Part shown: piece by piece, positions 20,512-32,200 of the stretch
How the letters are laid out: each line of letters opens with the position of its first letter
Numbering within the stretch: position 1 is the first letter of the stretch
Position numbers and translations under genes: made by a program
Source of the DNA: Allacma fusca
Lineage: Eukaryota; Arthropoda; Collembola; Symphypleona; Sminthuridae
Length of the DNA: 64,000 bases
Direction of reading: 5' to 3'
NCBI GenBank assembly: GCA_947179485.1
Contig: OX359249.1
Coordinates: 34,148,250 to 34,212,249 of the forward strand
Notes under the pieces: model-generated
What the model was told of the DNA's origin: nothing
Seen by the model: only the letters and a program-made list of their open reading frames with translations
Databases searched by the model: none

Positions 20512-22220
20512 ATGAATTGGGTCATTTTACTGCTGTTCGGGTTTCTTTGGGGCGATTTCGTGGGAATATTTGGAAGTGTGCAGGATTATTTAGTTCTACC
20601 TGCATTAAACCGAGCCGCCGATATTGGGCATGCATACGATCAAATAACGGATACATTCTTGTTGTTCAAGGGTGTTAAGGGCGACTTCCCCCCAAACTTC
20701 ACTGAGTTTGTAAGCAATCCCGTCACGAATTTTCATTTTCAACGTGTTCGGTCATTTTCAGATAAACTGGACTCTTTCAACTTGGATATCAGTTCCCAAG
20801 CGTCCTTGCTTTTTGGAAATATAGAAGCCGGAGGGATGTATAGCTATTTAACAGAAAGCACCTATGAAACGGACTGTAGTTATGCCACCCTAAATTACGG
20901 AACAAGAATAACAACTGAGCTGCTGGCGCTCTCCCGCTCAAGTGTACTGGATAAAATTAACACGAACATAGGACGAATTGTAGGTGCAACTCACTACATA
21001 ATTGGTAAATTATCACAATTTGATACTACATAATTATATTATAATATTAATTAGTTAAAATGCAGCACTAGTTTTATTGTGGAAACGTATGTAAGTTTGG
21101 CGTAAAAAGAAACAAAGAAATAAAGTGTTAAATTATTGTATAAAAATGAACTTCTATAATAGGTGTGGAATGGGGGACTGATGCTCTATTTTCAATAAAG
21201 TGGAAATCATCTAATAAATCAGTGACAGAATCATCCAAAGCTTCAGTAAACATGGCTTTGAGTTCTCCCAAATTCTCAGTAGAAATGGATTCGTCGTACC
21301 AATCCTTGAAGAAGGCGTTAAGCAAAACTGAACAACTTGAAGTGAGTGTCTACGGAAATTTGGCAATGGGAAAACTTTCGCTCAAATCATTTGAAGATAT
21401 TGAAGATTACATGTCGAATGTTCCAGAACTTACAAAATCAATAAACGGAGGTAAAGGTTCCCCAATGAAATACATTGCCATATCTTTAGACAAATTAGAC
21501 AAGTTGAAGAAGATGGGCCAGCACTTAAGTAAAGAAAACACGGGAATTGGAATTGAAGATTTTTCTAGTTCTGAAGATGTAACTTTGTATGCACTGCACA
21601 ACAAGATGAAGAATGAATATCAGGACCAGCAAGATATCCTCCGAAAAATGTGTGAGTACCATTCTAAGGTAATACTGTTTGAGGAAATATTCCCAACAGG
21701 ATATTCCGATATTTTGAAGTCGAAAATTGACAGGTTTGGGCAAGCCTGTGGGATCTTTACGCTTGAAATGAGTCATCTACTTAGACTTTCCAGACGTACG
21801 ACAAAAGATGTTCTGATAAGATTCGATACGATTAAAAAGATGTACTTGGAGGATGGTAATGGCCCATCTATCTTTACAGAAATTAATGAAGATATTGAAA
21901 AGTACACTGCAAAAATCGACAATTTTTTATGGCTTTCAAAATTTGGAGTCTACTTTCTAAAGAAGAAAGAAGCATTGGAGGCCATTCGCATTGAAAATCA
22001 AGTAAAATCAGATGTGCACGTTTTTGCAACGACAACCCATAGCAAGGAGTTGCAAGAAAGTATTTGGTACGATAGGCTTGAGGAATTCGTTCACACAGTT
22101 GGTTACAAAGTGTTTGTTGATTGTGACGTCAGGGAAATCTACAATAGTTCATGCAAAGGTTTTATTCGAAGATTAAACGAGGGTGCTGTTTTGCACAAAT
22201 ACAATAAGTATGCGTACTAA
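20512..22220 (+). CDS. Secreted stonustoxin/verrucotoxin-family (MACPF-like) protein, 2 exons, 516 aa
   Basis: Exon 1 is 20512-21004 (donor GTAAAT) and exon 2 is 21163-22220 (acceptor AATAG). The junction phase (1+2) agrees. A hydrophobic signal peptide covers about residues 1-20. The N-terminal part has the family's LPALNRAADIGHAYD-type start, and exon 1 ends in GATHY. Exon 2 opens with a WGTDALFSIKW segment matching the conserved block after the pore-forming core, and NGGKGSPMKY follows. The second half is helical (linker region) and ends in a thioredoxin-like-region tail (residues 450-516) with cysteines near the end. In fish, homologues form lytic complexes on membranes and carry a longer C-terminus with PRY-SPRY; that part is absent here. 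Relatives also occur in non-venomous animals, so toxicity is not implied. The frame is intact. Alternative: a diverged MACPF relative with another role. Confidence 0.82.
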
Positions 22221-22567
22221 ACAATTATTGCTGGTTGGTTGAACCCTAAAATTGAAAGGTTCATTTTATTTTAATTTGATGTTTAATAAGGTGGCCTTTC
22301 TACAACTTGTTAGTTGTTAACCAAACATATTGAATGTTATCATTATTAATTAATTATTAAGTCAATTAAATTTTCCTTGTTAATGGTTTCCTCATGTTTA
22401 TGCAACAGACAATACTAAAACTATATAATTCAATCAATTTGTAAACTATGATTACCAAATCAATTAATATGACATTTTCTTTACAATTGAGATATACCAG
22501 TTTCTTCAGAAACAAATGATGTCTATGCAATGCAAATATGAACAATAAACATGCTAGTTTCTTCACA

Positions 22568-25500
22568 TTATTGAAATTTCAATCTTTTCCGGGACGGTCC
22601 AGCCTGTTCAGTACTTTCAGTTTCCACCAATGTAGATTCGTCATCTGAACCATCAATTTCATCGTCTTCCAAGGCTAGTACCTACAACGTGTTGGTAACA
22701 TTTTAAGTATACTTAATTTCAACAGTTTAAATACTGTATTACCTCCAATTCAGGGTGATTGTCCAGAGCTGTCTCAAATTCCAGGTCCCCATGCCAGTAT
22801 GTTTCTTCTAACTTTTTCACATGTTGAATGTGTGATCTCCATGAGGCTGCATCGTAAGTTTGCAGTACGCTTTTGGCTCTAATCACGTTGGCTTGAATGT
22901 TTTGGTCAGTATTTTGTTCGCGCAGTTTGCTTTTACCGGAAAATAAAGATTTCGTAACAATGTTTTAGTACGTATAATAAATCAAAAATTAAATGGTGGG
23001 TTTACCGTTTAACATCCGCCCAAACTAGTTCTGCAAGAAAGATAAAAACAACTTTCATGAATTGGTTATACCTGAAACAGTACATATTGCAAGTTTTACT
23101 CACCAATCGGATTCAAATCGCAGTTATAAGGAGGTAATCTGACAATCTGAATAGTTCAAAATAGTTACTACACACGTTTTGGATTTTACAGTAATTGTAG
23201 AGGAATTAATTTACTAGAACAAATTAAATTTTGAGAAAACATTGTACCTTGTGTCCATACTCTCTTGCTAAAGCGTCGACACGATACTGAGGGGTTTCGG
23301 ACTTTAGTTTTTTAACAAGTGACTCCAGTTCAAATCTCCTCAAATTTTCTAGTTGTGGTAAATTCTTACCGGCTGCTTTCTGTTGAATTAGGTAGCTCAG
23401 AAGAACATCCTTTCTGCTTCCTAATCTCGGAGCAGTGCTGACAGAATGATCTATTATACACAAATAATATATGCATAATTGTATAATTAAAATTTAAAGC
23501 AATAAATTCTTCAACAATTAACTTTACGTATTTTATCACTTACAAGGTGCATTATCAATAACAATTAGGTGCGATCCTTTCCCATCAAGTGTATTCATTA
23601 ATTTTTGAAACCACTTGTAATAATTCTCTCCATGCACGTTCTCATGATAATCAGCTTTCACGCTTGCCGATGTAACAGGATAAACTTCAGCCATACCTTC
23701 TAAGAAACCATTTTCACCCCCTCCAAACGCAGTAATTGTACATTTGTCAAGATTTGTCACTTGTGAATGATAATTGTAAGAATGATACGATTTGTAATTT
23801 ACCAATATGCAATATAATAATTCGAGGGCCTCTGGACGCCTTATTCTTCGAAAATGTGAAGTCCAACTTTTCTTGAACTGATCTGGCACACTTTGGTACC
23901 CATCCTTTACTCTGCCTAGAGTGGATGTCAAACCTGTGTGCAATATGGCTATTAATTTGACTACTAATTTTGAAATATTATACATGGTATAAACACTAAC
24001 CAGGTTTCATCAGTATACAGCACGGGTAACTTGGAATCTGTTCGTAAAGCGTCATTTTGCCGGATAATATCTAAATACTTTGCTCGTAAACTGACAATCC
24101 TGGGGTCAAATAAAACAGCATCTCGGGTATTTATCTTTCCATATTTATATCCCAGATTTTTTAAAATTTGCCGGAAGGTGTTGCCACTACAGTGATAGAG
24201 GTTAGTTGGCTGAGGTAACTGTAAAGCTTCAGCTTGCAACATTTCGTTCAATCTAACCTTTGCAACAAATTGTTCTAAAATTTGATTAAATTTTGGAATT
24301 TGGTTAAGTTTGTAAAATGATGCAATAGTGTTATATATGAGTCTTCGCTTTTCTTCATCAACATTGTCCACAATGGGTTTGATTCTAGGACGTTTCTTGG
24401 CAGGAGTAACCATCACACCGTCTATGTCATTTTGCTGAAATTTTTCAATTGTCTTTGCATTTAAATTGACTAGAATTGCAACAGTCTGAACAGGGTTTTG
24501 TTTTGAAACTATTTTGTCCCATTTCAAGTTCTTTAAAGCCCACAGCGCATTTACAACAATTTTTTGACCGTGGGTTGTAATGGACTGTCCTGCGAAACTG
24601 TATGGGTATTTGAAAGTTTCAATGTTCGCTTTACAGGCATTTATATTGCCTGGTGTAGGCGTGCTGTACTGAAACATCGTAGTGTCAAACATGGACGACG
24701 TGGTATCACACTTATTGATACTGTGAGGAATATTTTCAGCCAATGCAAATGTTGATATTGGGGATGGATTGGCTAAGCTGACGTGGATTTTAGTTAAGCT
24801 GCTAAGAAGTGCTTTACTTGGAGTACCACCAATTAGTAAAATATCTTTGATTTTCGTATTTATCTTCCTCAGTTTCTCTTCGTTAAGTGAGTCGCCTTTG
24901 GAAAAATGTTTAATGTTTTTTGATTTTGAACCGCTTTGCTTGTAATGCAGTAAGCAAAAAACAACGCTTTCGTCACTGTGGAAAGTTAATTGTAAGAATT
25001 TCACAAACGCGTACATGTGATTAAACTTCAGTATCTCCTTAGGACTTCTTTTGACGGTACGTATCGGTGTTAAAGAACGCGGCAAACGTTCTGCGGGAAC
25101 CAATGAAGTTCTTAAGCTTCTATCTGCTTGAAGGGAATCACTTAGTGACCTCCCGGCCGGGGGTTGTAAGAAGCTAGGAAGGGTGGCGGATGAAGACGGG
25201 TTTGGTACAGCAGTGGTGCTTCCAATTTCGTCTTCACGAGCTTGTATTTCAACCGCTACAGCACAATTAAATTAAAATAATTAGTGTTTTTATTTGCACA
25301 AATTCTTTTATGGTGAAACTTGCAAAATTTACCGTCCGCCGAAATTTTCTGCATAGTTTTTCCGTCCAAGTTTACCTCTTCTATAACTCTTAGTTCGTTT
25401 GTTCCCGCCAGAACGAGTAAATAATATCCGTCGAGGCCTAAAAACCCATTTTTACGCCCTGGCGATGGACAGTACTTTCCAATTTCAATGAAGTCCGTTC

Positions 25501-25645
25501 CATCTCCCCGAACTCGTATTTCCGAAAATAAGAGCTTACATGGTGTATGACGGAATCGATTCTTTCCATCTTCAATTCCCAAACTGTTTTTCCCAAAATG
25601 TGCCCAAACTGCCACGATAATGAGTGTAGTTTGGTATGTATTCAT
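22568..25645 (-). CDS. Lamin-tail-like N-terminus spliced to DDE transposase-like protein (9 exons, 815 aa model)
   Basis: Exons in transcript order are 25645-25333, 25255-24001, 23933-23803, 23720-23544, 23450-23248, 23146-23104, 23030-23006, 22929-22743 and 22681-22568. All introns are GT-AG, 61-101 bp, and all phases agree. Exon 1 encodes a hydrophobic leader and a lamin-tail-like stretch (LLFSEIRVRGDGTDFIEI, later LDGYYLLVLAG and VNLDGKT). Exon 2 carries a helical N-terminus with an HTH-like region (GNTFRQILKNLGYKYGKI). The catalytic core has D520 (YTDETW), D622 (VIDNAPYHS) and E708 (LNPIELVWADVKR). About 85 residues separate the last two, an insertion typical of the Tc1/IS630-like DDE family in invertebrate genomes. 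The acidic tail ends in GPSRKRLKFQ, a possible nuclear signal. The triad is intact, so it could be active or domesticated. The exon 1-2 junction is the weakest: exon 1 may belong to a separate host gene. Confidence 0.75.
25333..25645 (-). CDS. Exon 1: leader plus lamin-tail-like domain
   Basis: The ATG at 25645-25643 begins a hydrophobic leader (TTLIIVAVWA) followed by a compact beta-rich stretch. Its order (SEIRVRGDGTDFIEIGKYC, then LGLDGYYLLVLAG, then RVIEEVNLDGKT) matches the lamin-tail fold pattern 'E(I/V)...DFIEI...L-G-Y-L...V-L-G' seen in secreted lamin-tail-domain proteins. The donor GTAAAT at 25332 leaves phase 1. The ORF upstream of this ATG contains low-complexity AT sequence and is not thought to be coding. 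Confidence 0.55.
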
Positions 25646-26354
25646 TTCAACAAGTTGATTTTTTGGGGTAAAAACCGATACTTTAATAATTGTATAACTT
25701 GTGATAAGGTTGAGTTTCAAATCAACCACTTTATTATTATACATATAATATATATATGAATATATTCTGTATTGTGGCACTTCAACAATTTGGAAAGTAC
25801 AAAAGTAAAACGGATTACGTAAACGTCTACACGTACCACCATACACTACATCTTCAAGAAATTCAAAGATTAGTAAATATGCAGTTCTCGTGAGCACATG
25901 TCCCCTTCATTCCACGTAAATGAAATCTTTGGTTGTGTAACTGCGTTGTAGCAATTTCACCTTGAAAGTATCTATTTGCATGACAAAATCAATGAATGTA
26001 TGATAACCTATGCAACTAGACTATACATTAAGATGCAAGATTCTGTGAAGTTATTATAATAGCAGAAAGAAACGAATAATATCCGTGACAAAAGTATTAC
26101 ATGTGTAATTTGCTTAATATTTTGATTATTTAAATAAACATACTTTATCCAAGTATAATAGGAGAGCGACTGTGTCTACAACCATTATTTTAACCATTAA
26201 AATTTAAAGTATGCCCGCAAAAATGTATTGAAGTTCATCTGACCAGTAGAATTATGAACGAAATTTTATTATAAGCTAGATTTTTAATACTATAAAAATA
26301 TGATTCCTAAGCAAAGTGAGCTGCTGAAAATGCACAGCATAAAAAAGAAATATT
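25646..26354. other. Non-coding interval upstream of lamin-tail/transposase gene
   Basis: An open frame extends to 25897 on the minus strand but reads AT-rich, Tyr/Ile-rich sequence (YRIYSYIYYMYNN) without domain character, so it is probably 5' UTR or intergenic. No terminal inverted repeat that would pair with DNA near 22.3-22.5 kb was noticed. Nothing else was supported. Confidence 0.35.
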
Positions 26355-26580
26355 TTAAATAACGTAGTTGAGTTATTTGTTGATCAGTTCAGCAATGTTT
26401 GACCGTAATACAAAAAAAAATTGACAGCCTCAATCCCGATTCGAACCCGAAAATGTTGTGAAATGTGTAGTGCACTAACCACTACACTACAAAGCGAATG
26501 TGCAAAAAATATTTGAATGAACCTCTGCAGGACGGCTGCAGAAAAGTTTAGCTGCACTCGACAGTACATGGAGTTACATT
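26355..26580 (-). mobile_element. tRNA-derived SINE, copy 2
   Basis: On the minus strand this reads the same unit as 14682-14891. The head CTGTCGAGTGCAGCTAAACT leads to the tRNA-like A box (TAGTGTAGTGGTTAGTGCAC). The B box is a perfect GGTTCGAATC at about 26441-26450, and a T-rich run follows. The head and tRNA-like parts differ from copy 1 at only a few positions while the tail is more diverged. In the head, AGGTTCATTCAAA resembles a second, weaker B box. Confidence 0.75.
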
Positions 26581-28640
26581 ACAACAAGAGTGGACTGCAG
26601 GACAAATTATTACAATTTGTTGATTTATGAGAACGACTTTAGTGACTGTTGAAATGTATTCAATTATTTGAGTCGCTACAGAAGTACGTATACAAAAAAG
26701 TACTTTATAAATGTAGTCCAGTTTCTTAAATAGGTAATTTTCCTTGATGTGATGGTTGGGGTGCCACCATTTGTTTTAATATTTTTTGTTACTTGAGCTA
26801 AATATCACTCACCTTCGTTCACTTTGTTTTTTCATCTGAACTCTTAATGATGTCGTTTAACATATTCAATATTGTTTCCCTATACTACTATACAATTAAA
26901 ATTCAAATCAAAAACTGTAGTAACTCTGATGGAACAGAACAAGGATAAAATAATGTTAAAAGCCAAATTGTAATTACTTTGAAGTAACTATTAAGGGATC
27001 AACTCTCATTGTCCGCTTTCTGCTGGTAGGCATAGTTTCTGAACATTAAAGTTGATCATATCGGTCGTATCTGAAATATCGTTAATGCCCCTATCGCTCT
27101 TCTAAAAAACGGTTAAATATTGTACTGTAAATACTGTGATTTAAACAAAAATTGAGCAGTTGTCGATCAATTTAATCTAGTCTGAGTAATGTCATATGAA
27201 ATCTGCAAAAGTCAAAAGTAGCTACTTCCCAAAAGCCCTGAGGTTGTTTTTGTGAACACATTAACTCTTACAGGGAGCCGAGGGAACTTTACTCGTTGGA
27301 ACTTCGTGAAAAGGCTGAAAGTTTGAGAATGGAAAAAATTCAAAAATGTTAACGAGAATTAGTTCCGGTTAACTTGGCGTCCGTTTTTACTCGGTATTTC
27401 AAAGGAAAAGTAGTAGTTGCTTGAAGCTATCATATGGTTTCAAAATTATAGAGAACAGGAAACATGTTAATCTGTAAGATAATTTGGCTTAAAATGTGGG
27501 AACAACTTGTTCATTTTCTACTATTTCGCGAGTATTTTTCGACGATAATTGACGAAAGGTTCTGACAAATTATTCCAAATGGGATTAAATTTTGACAAAG
27601 GTTTAGGGAATGAATCCTCATTAAATTGAAATTCAGTATTTTTCAGGTAGACGTAAAGTAGAAACCGGGCAATCTCGTCAAATACTGAGCACAAACTGTC
27701 AAAGGAAATGTAATGCACGAATTATGCTTCCCGAGCTTCTTTCACGAGTTTGTCTTACAAATGGGTTTTTAAACTTCTCAAAACAGAACCCAAAGGCCGA
27801 ATTAAGTTCCAGAAAGAGAAACATTATGAAAGGAACATAAAAATTTCTTTAAACTTATTTTTTGTTGTAACTATATTCTATCCCAAACTTAGAATGACGT
27901 TTTCAGAACGTGTGTATATAGCGTTGTAAAGCATAACATATTTAGCAAGGTTTAGAAGACCTTATTTACAGTCACAATTTTCCTGTTTTGGTTTTTGAAC
28001 CTTCCCCGAAAGTTAATGAAGAGGAACAACATCTTTTAAAAACACCCAGAAATATCGCACAATATGGTTGCTCTAAAATCGACGGTAATGCGGAGTATGT
28101 CATATCGTTATTAGCAGTACAAGCCGAAAGGTCAGTCTTTGCGAAACCTAGGCCCGTCACAATGTTTGTTACTGTATAACGTGGTAGTCATGTGACATGA
28201 ACCGCGGCTAATTTCAAAGTGAACAGACATTTACATACAGCAACACCGGCGCAAGTTTAAATATTTGATGGCCATCGATAATGAGCATAAAAAAATTCAA
28301 AAACAATTTTTTAATTTCCAATAAAATCAGCTTCAATTTGAAGAGTAATAGACAATAGATCCATCATCGGAAATCTCATGAGCCCCTGATTTGCCTTCCC
28401 CCAGTACAAAAGATTTTTTTCCAAAGTATTTTATGTTATTTATGCTAGTGTTGAATGCATGTTGCAATCGGAATTATAAGTTTTTAAAAATAAGCCATCT
28501 CTCGTAAATTACTGGGTTGAACGTCCAGGGCAGGGGATCAAAACAGAAATTTGGCAGGTTTTTATGTTTAAATAGTTATTGATTTACATTTTATTATTCG
28601 TAATTATAATAATTGCAGTAACTATTGTATTACTGTTCAT
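26581..28640. other. Non-coding interval
   Basis: Short open frames on both strands at 27521-27718 and 27972-28179 show no motifs. The two overlapping frames at 27972-28179 are mutual antisense shadows. No exon or transposon end was supported. Confidence 0.35.
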
Positions 28641-28645
28641 TTTCA

Positions 28646-28651
28646 TTTATT
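28646..28651 (-). promoter_or_regulatory. Polyadenylation signal of GNAT gene
   Basis: AATAAA on the minus strand lies 110 bases past the TAA of the acetyltransferase gene, suitable for its 3' UTR. Confidence 0.5.
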
Positions 28652-28761
28652 ACCCTTTACAATTTTCTCTGAACAACCTGTACTAATAGTCTTGGCCTAA
28701 TAGTACAGTCCAAGTCTTTTTTAAAAATAAAGTAGTACATAGTCAAGCCGGAAGAAAATAT

Positions 28762-29199
28762 TTAATTGTTACCAGTGTATACGAAGTGATGGCTATTAAT
28801 GTCAAAACCTTTATTCAGGTATAGTCTGTGTGCAGTATGTCTTGTATGACCGCTGTCCAGTCCTAAGTTGTCAAAACCGTTGTCCTTGTAGTATTTGATA
28901 ACCCAGTCTAAAAGGGCTCCTCCATAACCCTTTCCCCTTCCTTCGGGAAGTGTTGAGAGGTCATCAATGTAAATTGTGCGACCGGACCACAGCATGGTGT
29001 ACTCCCGGAAGCCACAAATACTCTGCACTTTCTTCACTTCCGGATTCTCTATATACATTAGACGGTATCCTTCAGCCTGCTGCTTTCTAATTTGGGGAAG
29101 GAAATTTTCTTCTTTCACATGTGGTCTGAGGGCTCGAACAGTATCCCAGCAAGCTAGAATCTCCTCGTCTGTTGTCGCCTCTCTTACTTCAAAAGCCAT
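28762..29199 (-). CDS. GNAT-family N-acetyltransferase, intronless, 145 aa
   Basis: The protein transfers an acetyl group from acetyl-CoA to an amine; the acceptor is unknown. It has the full GNAT order. An N-terminal helix pair (DEEILACWDTVRALRP) is followed by strands with YIENPEVKKVQSICGFRE. The central strand reads IYIDDLSTLPE, and the CoA pyrophosphate loop R88-G-K-G-Y-G93 leads into a helix (GALLDWVIKYYKDNGF). A C-terminal LYLNKGFD motif is the usual GNAT ending. The length is typical of small bacterial single-domain GNATs. The ATG at 29199 has a good context (A at -3, G at +4). The frame runs further upstream through a TTG only, and a strong acceptor (TTCTGTTCAG, AG at 29209-29208) just before suggests a 5' UTR intron. 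Lack of introns in the coding part, unlike neighbouring genes, and the bacterial-like architecture suggest horizontal acquisition. Confidence 0.88.
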   Translation of the reverse strand: MAFEVREATTDEEILACWDTVRALRPHVKEENFLPQIRKQQAEGYRLMYIENPEVKKVQSICGFREYTMLWSGRTIYIDDLSTLPEGRGKGYGGALLDWVIKYYKDNGFDNLGLDSGHTRHTAHRLYLNKGFDINSHHFVYTGNN

Positions 29200-29209
29200 T
29201 CTGCTGTCT

Positions 29210-32200
29210 GAACAGAACAAAACGGTTGATAGATATATGCAATAAGTACGTCTATAAGATTAATTCCGACTCTTGTAATTTATAGAAGACAGAGCTTTCC
29301 TACATTTTCCACCAGTTGTCTACTACTCAGAACACTAAAAATAGTAAAAAATGTCAATTATTGCGATCTCAGATTTTCAACTCTATTTTTAAAAAGCCCC
29401 CGATGTGCTCAGGCTTTCTCTAGTCTACAGTTCCTCTCTATAGTATTCACCGACTACATTTTTCCGGTCTCTAGCAAGTCAGAACCACATGTAATGTAGA
29501 TTTCTGATTTCTACAAGCTCTTAAGAAGTTCCATTCAGGTATGAACAATTCCTGACAGGTTTTCCAAAATGACAACGTCCCAAAATGTCGGGAGGGAGTC
29601 CATACAATTTAGTAAATTGGGTGTTTGGACCCCATATAACGACTGGAAATCACTTTATTTTAAAGTAGAAGTGTTAAACAATTTACCGGACCATTTTTTG
29701 GCTTTATCTAGGCTCCGAACGTCAAATTCCCAAATAGTACGGACGCGCTCCCTTCAATTTGGGACGTCATTGTGGAAATGGAAAATCTGTCAGCAGTTGT
29801 GCGTGTCTGGTTCTATTCCGGTTACATTACAAATCTACAGAGTGGCTAATTATTTTGATCCAGCTCCAACCCACAGAAGGGAGTGAACCCTAAAATCTCA
29901 AAGTTTCCACATTTGCAGCAAATTTCGATCAAGATTTTTTAAAACGTTTCATTAACCTGTGATCAATGTTTAGGGAGACAACTTGACAACGGGTAACAAA
30001 CGTGAAACAAAATATGAAATTTGTAAGAATTTCTTGATTTTTTATTCTCGTGTGAAATGTTGCTCATGTAATGCGAAACAGCATTTTTTCATGGCAGATC
30101 TGGTCGTTGTAAAAACATACCAAAACGCTACGCTTGTAGCATATTGGAAATTCATTTGAGTTATGATCAGTGCAAGTCAAATTTAGGGCTGCAGGACCTG
30201 GCAATATGACAGAAAAAGACAGAATCAGGGATTCTTCTTTCTTTGCGTCTTTTCAGTTTTGCTCCTGATACGGAATTTTTCCCAGTCTAGTGCCGAAAAT
30301 TCTCAACGTAGACACATAACGGATAGCTCCTTTGAAAGCTCATACAATTTCTTACAAACAAGTGTCAACAAATATTCTTGAAAATTTCTGAAATAAACGA
30401 TTATTGTTGAATCCAAAATCCATAATATATTCCGACTTTGCTTCGCGTTCGTTACAGGTGTGACTACACACATTGGCCGAGTTCAATGGAACAAATTGTT
30501 TAAAACACTGAAAAAGGATTAGCTACAAACTGGAGGAATCAACTATTTTATGGGTTACACCATTGTGTGAGCAATGGGTACGTAATCATTTCCTGCCACC
30601 CTGTACACCAAAAAAGATATAGAGTAAACAAGTTCTCGTGTAAGCAGATAATACATAATAGGTAACGATAGAAGACAACTTAACTTGTAATATTCAGAAT
30701 AAAAAAAAGTAAAGAAAAATGTTACCAGTTGTGAATTGTGAACGGAGAAATACTATTTTCCCTGTATTTTGAAGCCAATTTTGTAACCCGGCCGATCGTA
30801 CTTTGCACATAAAATGCAGCTGGTGTTGAAGATGGCTTAGCATTGATCAAATCTAAATCTTCCAGCACTGTGTTTATATGTTACTATGAATGTCCTTGAA
30901 TTCTGCGAATTATCATGCATGCATTTTATCTTGCGATTTGCTTTTATGTACATGACCTTGTTTGTTACCAACTCGCATGACTCGTCCCGAAAGTATACTT
31001 ACTCTCTTCTCTTCATGTAGATACCTATAAACATAGACTATTACTATAGTTACTCAGTTATATCAATGTCGTTAATGTCTAGCTATATTTTATTTAAACT
31101 TACTGTTAAGCTAAAATTCAAGCTTGTCTTTACGATAATTATACATATACGTTAAAGAATATCAGTTTAGCTTTATTGAAATGACCTTAGAAATGATTTC
31201 TGGCCAAATTATCTAAACGAAATAAGGTGTACCTGCGTTGGCTGTTTCAATTCATGACTGCACAAACCCTGCCTATGCGTATCAAAATTTAATGCCTGAT
31301 AATTTAAAAGAAAATAACAGAGCAGTTGTACATGAGCACTGCTGGTTTGCAAAACGTTCAGCTTTTAAAAATATTGTAAAATGCTCACTGGAATGAGGTT
31401 CATGACAAAATCAATTTTATAATGGCTATGAACGTCTAATGAAATACTATATTAGACTAAATCAACCTCAACCAATAATTAGCAAATTTTGAAAGAGTCA
31501 TATTCACACAGCTATATTTATTATGGCAAACAAAACGGAACAATAGCTTTAATGTATACAAAACTGAAATAAAGCAAAGCTTGCTGTTGTACTAAATTTA
31601 AAATCTATTTGCAATGATTACAACACGTACATATTTGATTTAGACAACCACAAATTCAAGTTAAATGCTTTATGTAAAACTCACTTCTAATAACCAAGCT
31701 TACTTAGTTGGCATCAATTAATGAACACTATAGGCTGGATATGGTCAAAAACAGGTTTAGTGGGTCAATGAATAATAGTTCCTAAATCCAACTCAAAATA
31801 TAGCTGATGATTCCCAAATGAATAGTGTGTCCTTATTGTTTCAAGTTCAGACTAAAGAGATGTCATTTATGAGAAATAGGGTGGTTAAATTATTACTATT
31901 ATTTTCATTGTTAATAATAAACAGCTGAAAAGCTGGGTGCTGCCAGTACGATGTATGCTGTGAAATGGTAACGATTACAATTCGCAACAATGTTGAATGG
32001 CCGGTTCTAAAAGAGTAAAATGCATCCTTAGTTTCAAATTTCAATAAAAGTCCATTATATTTCGAATATCATCACACTGTGAGATTGCATATAACATATA
32101 ATAACGATATTTAATTTTCATAATATATTATTTTCATTAATCATACAAACTTACAACAAAGAACAGTTTAAGTACCATTCAAAAGTACCAATTCTGATTG

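Noticed and set aside
23536-23985. Single 149-codon minus-strand frame as one exon
   Set aside because: The first part is in the wrong frame: a better model uses an exon at 23933-23803 in another frame and a short intron (23802-23721), which restores the conserved motif order of the transposase.
25646-25897. Upstream extension of the lamin-tail-like exon
   Set aside because: The extended frame encodes AT-driven Tyr/Ile/Asn-rich sequence; the leader peptide and domain begin at the ATG at 25645.
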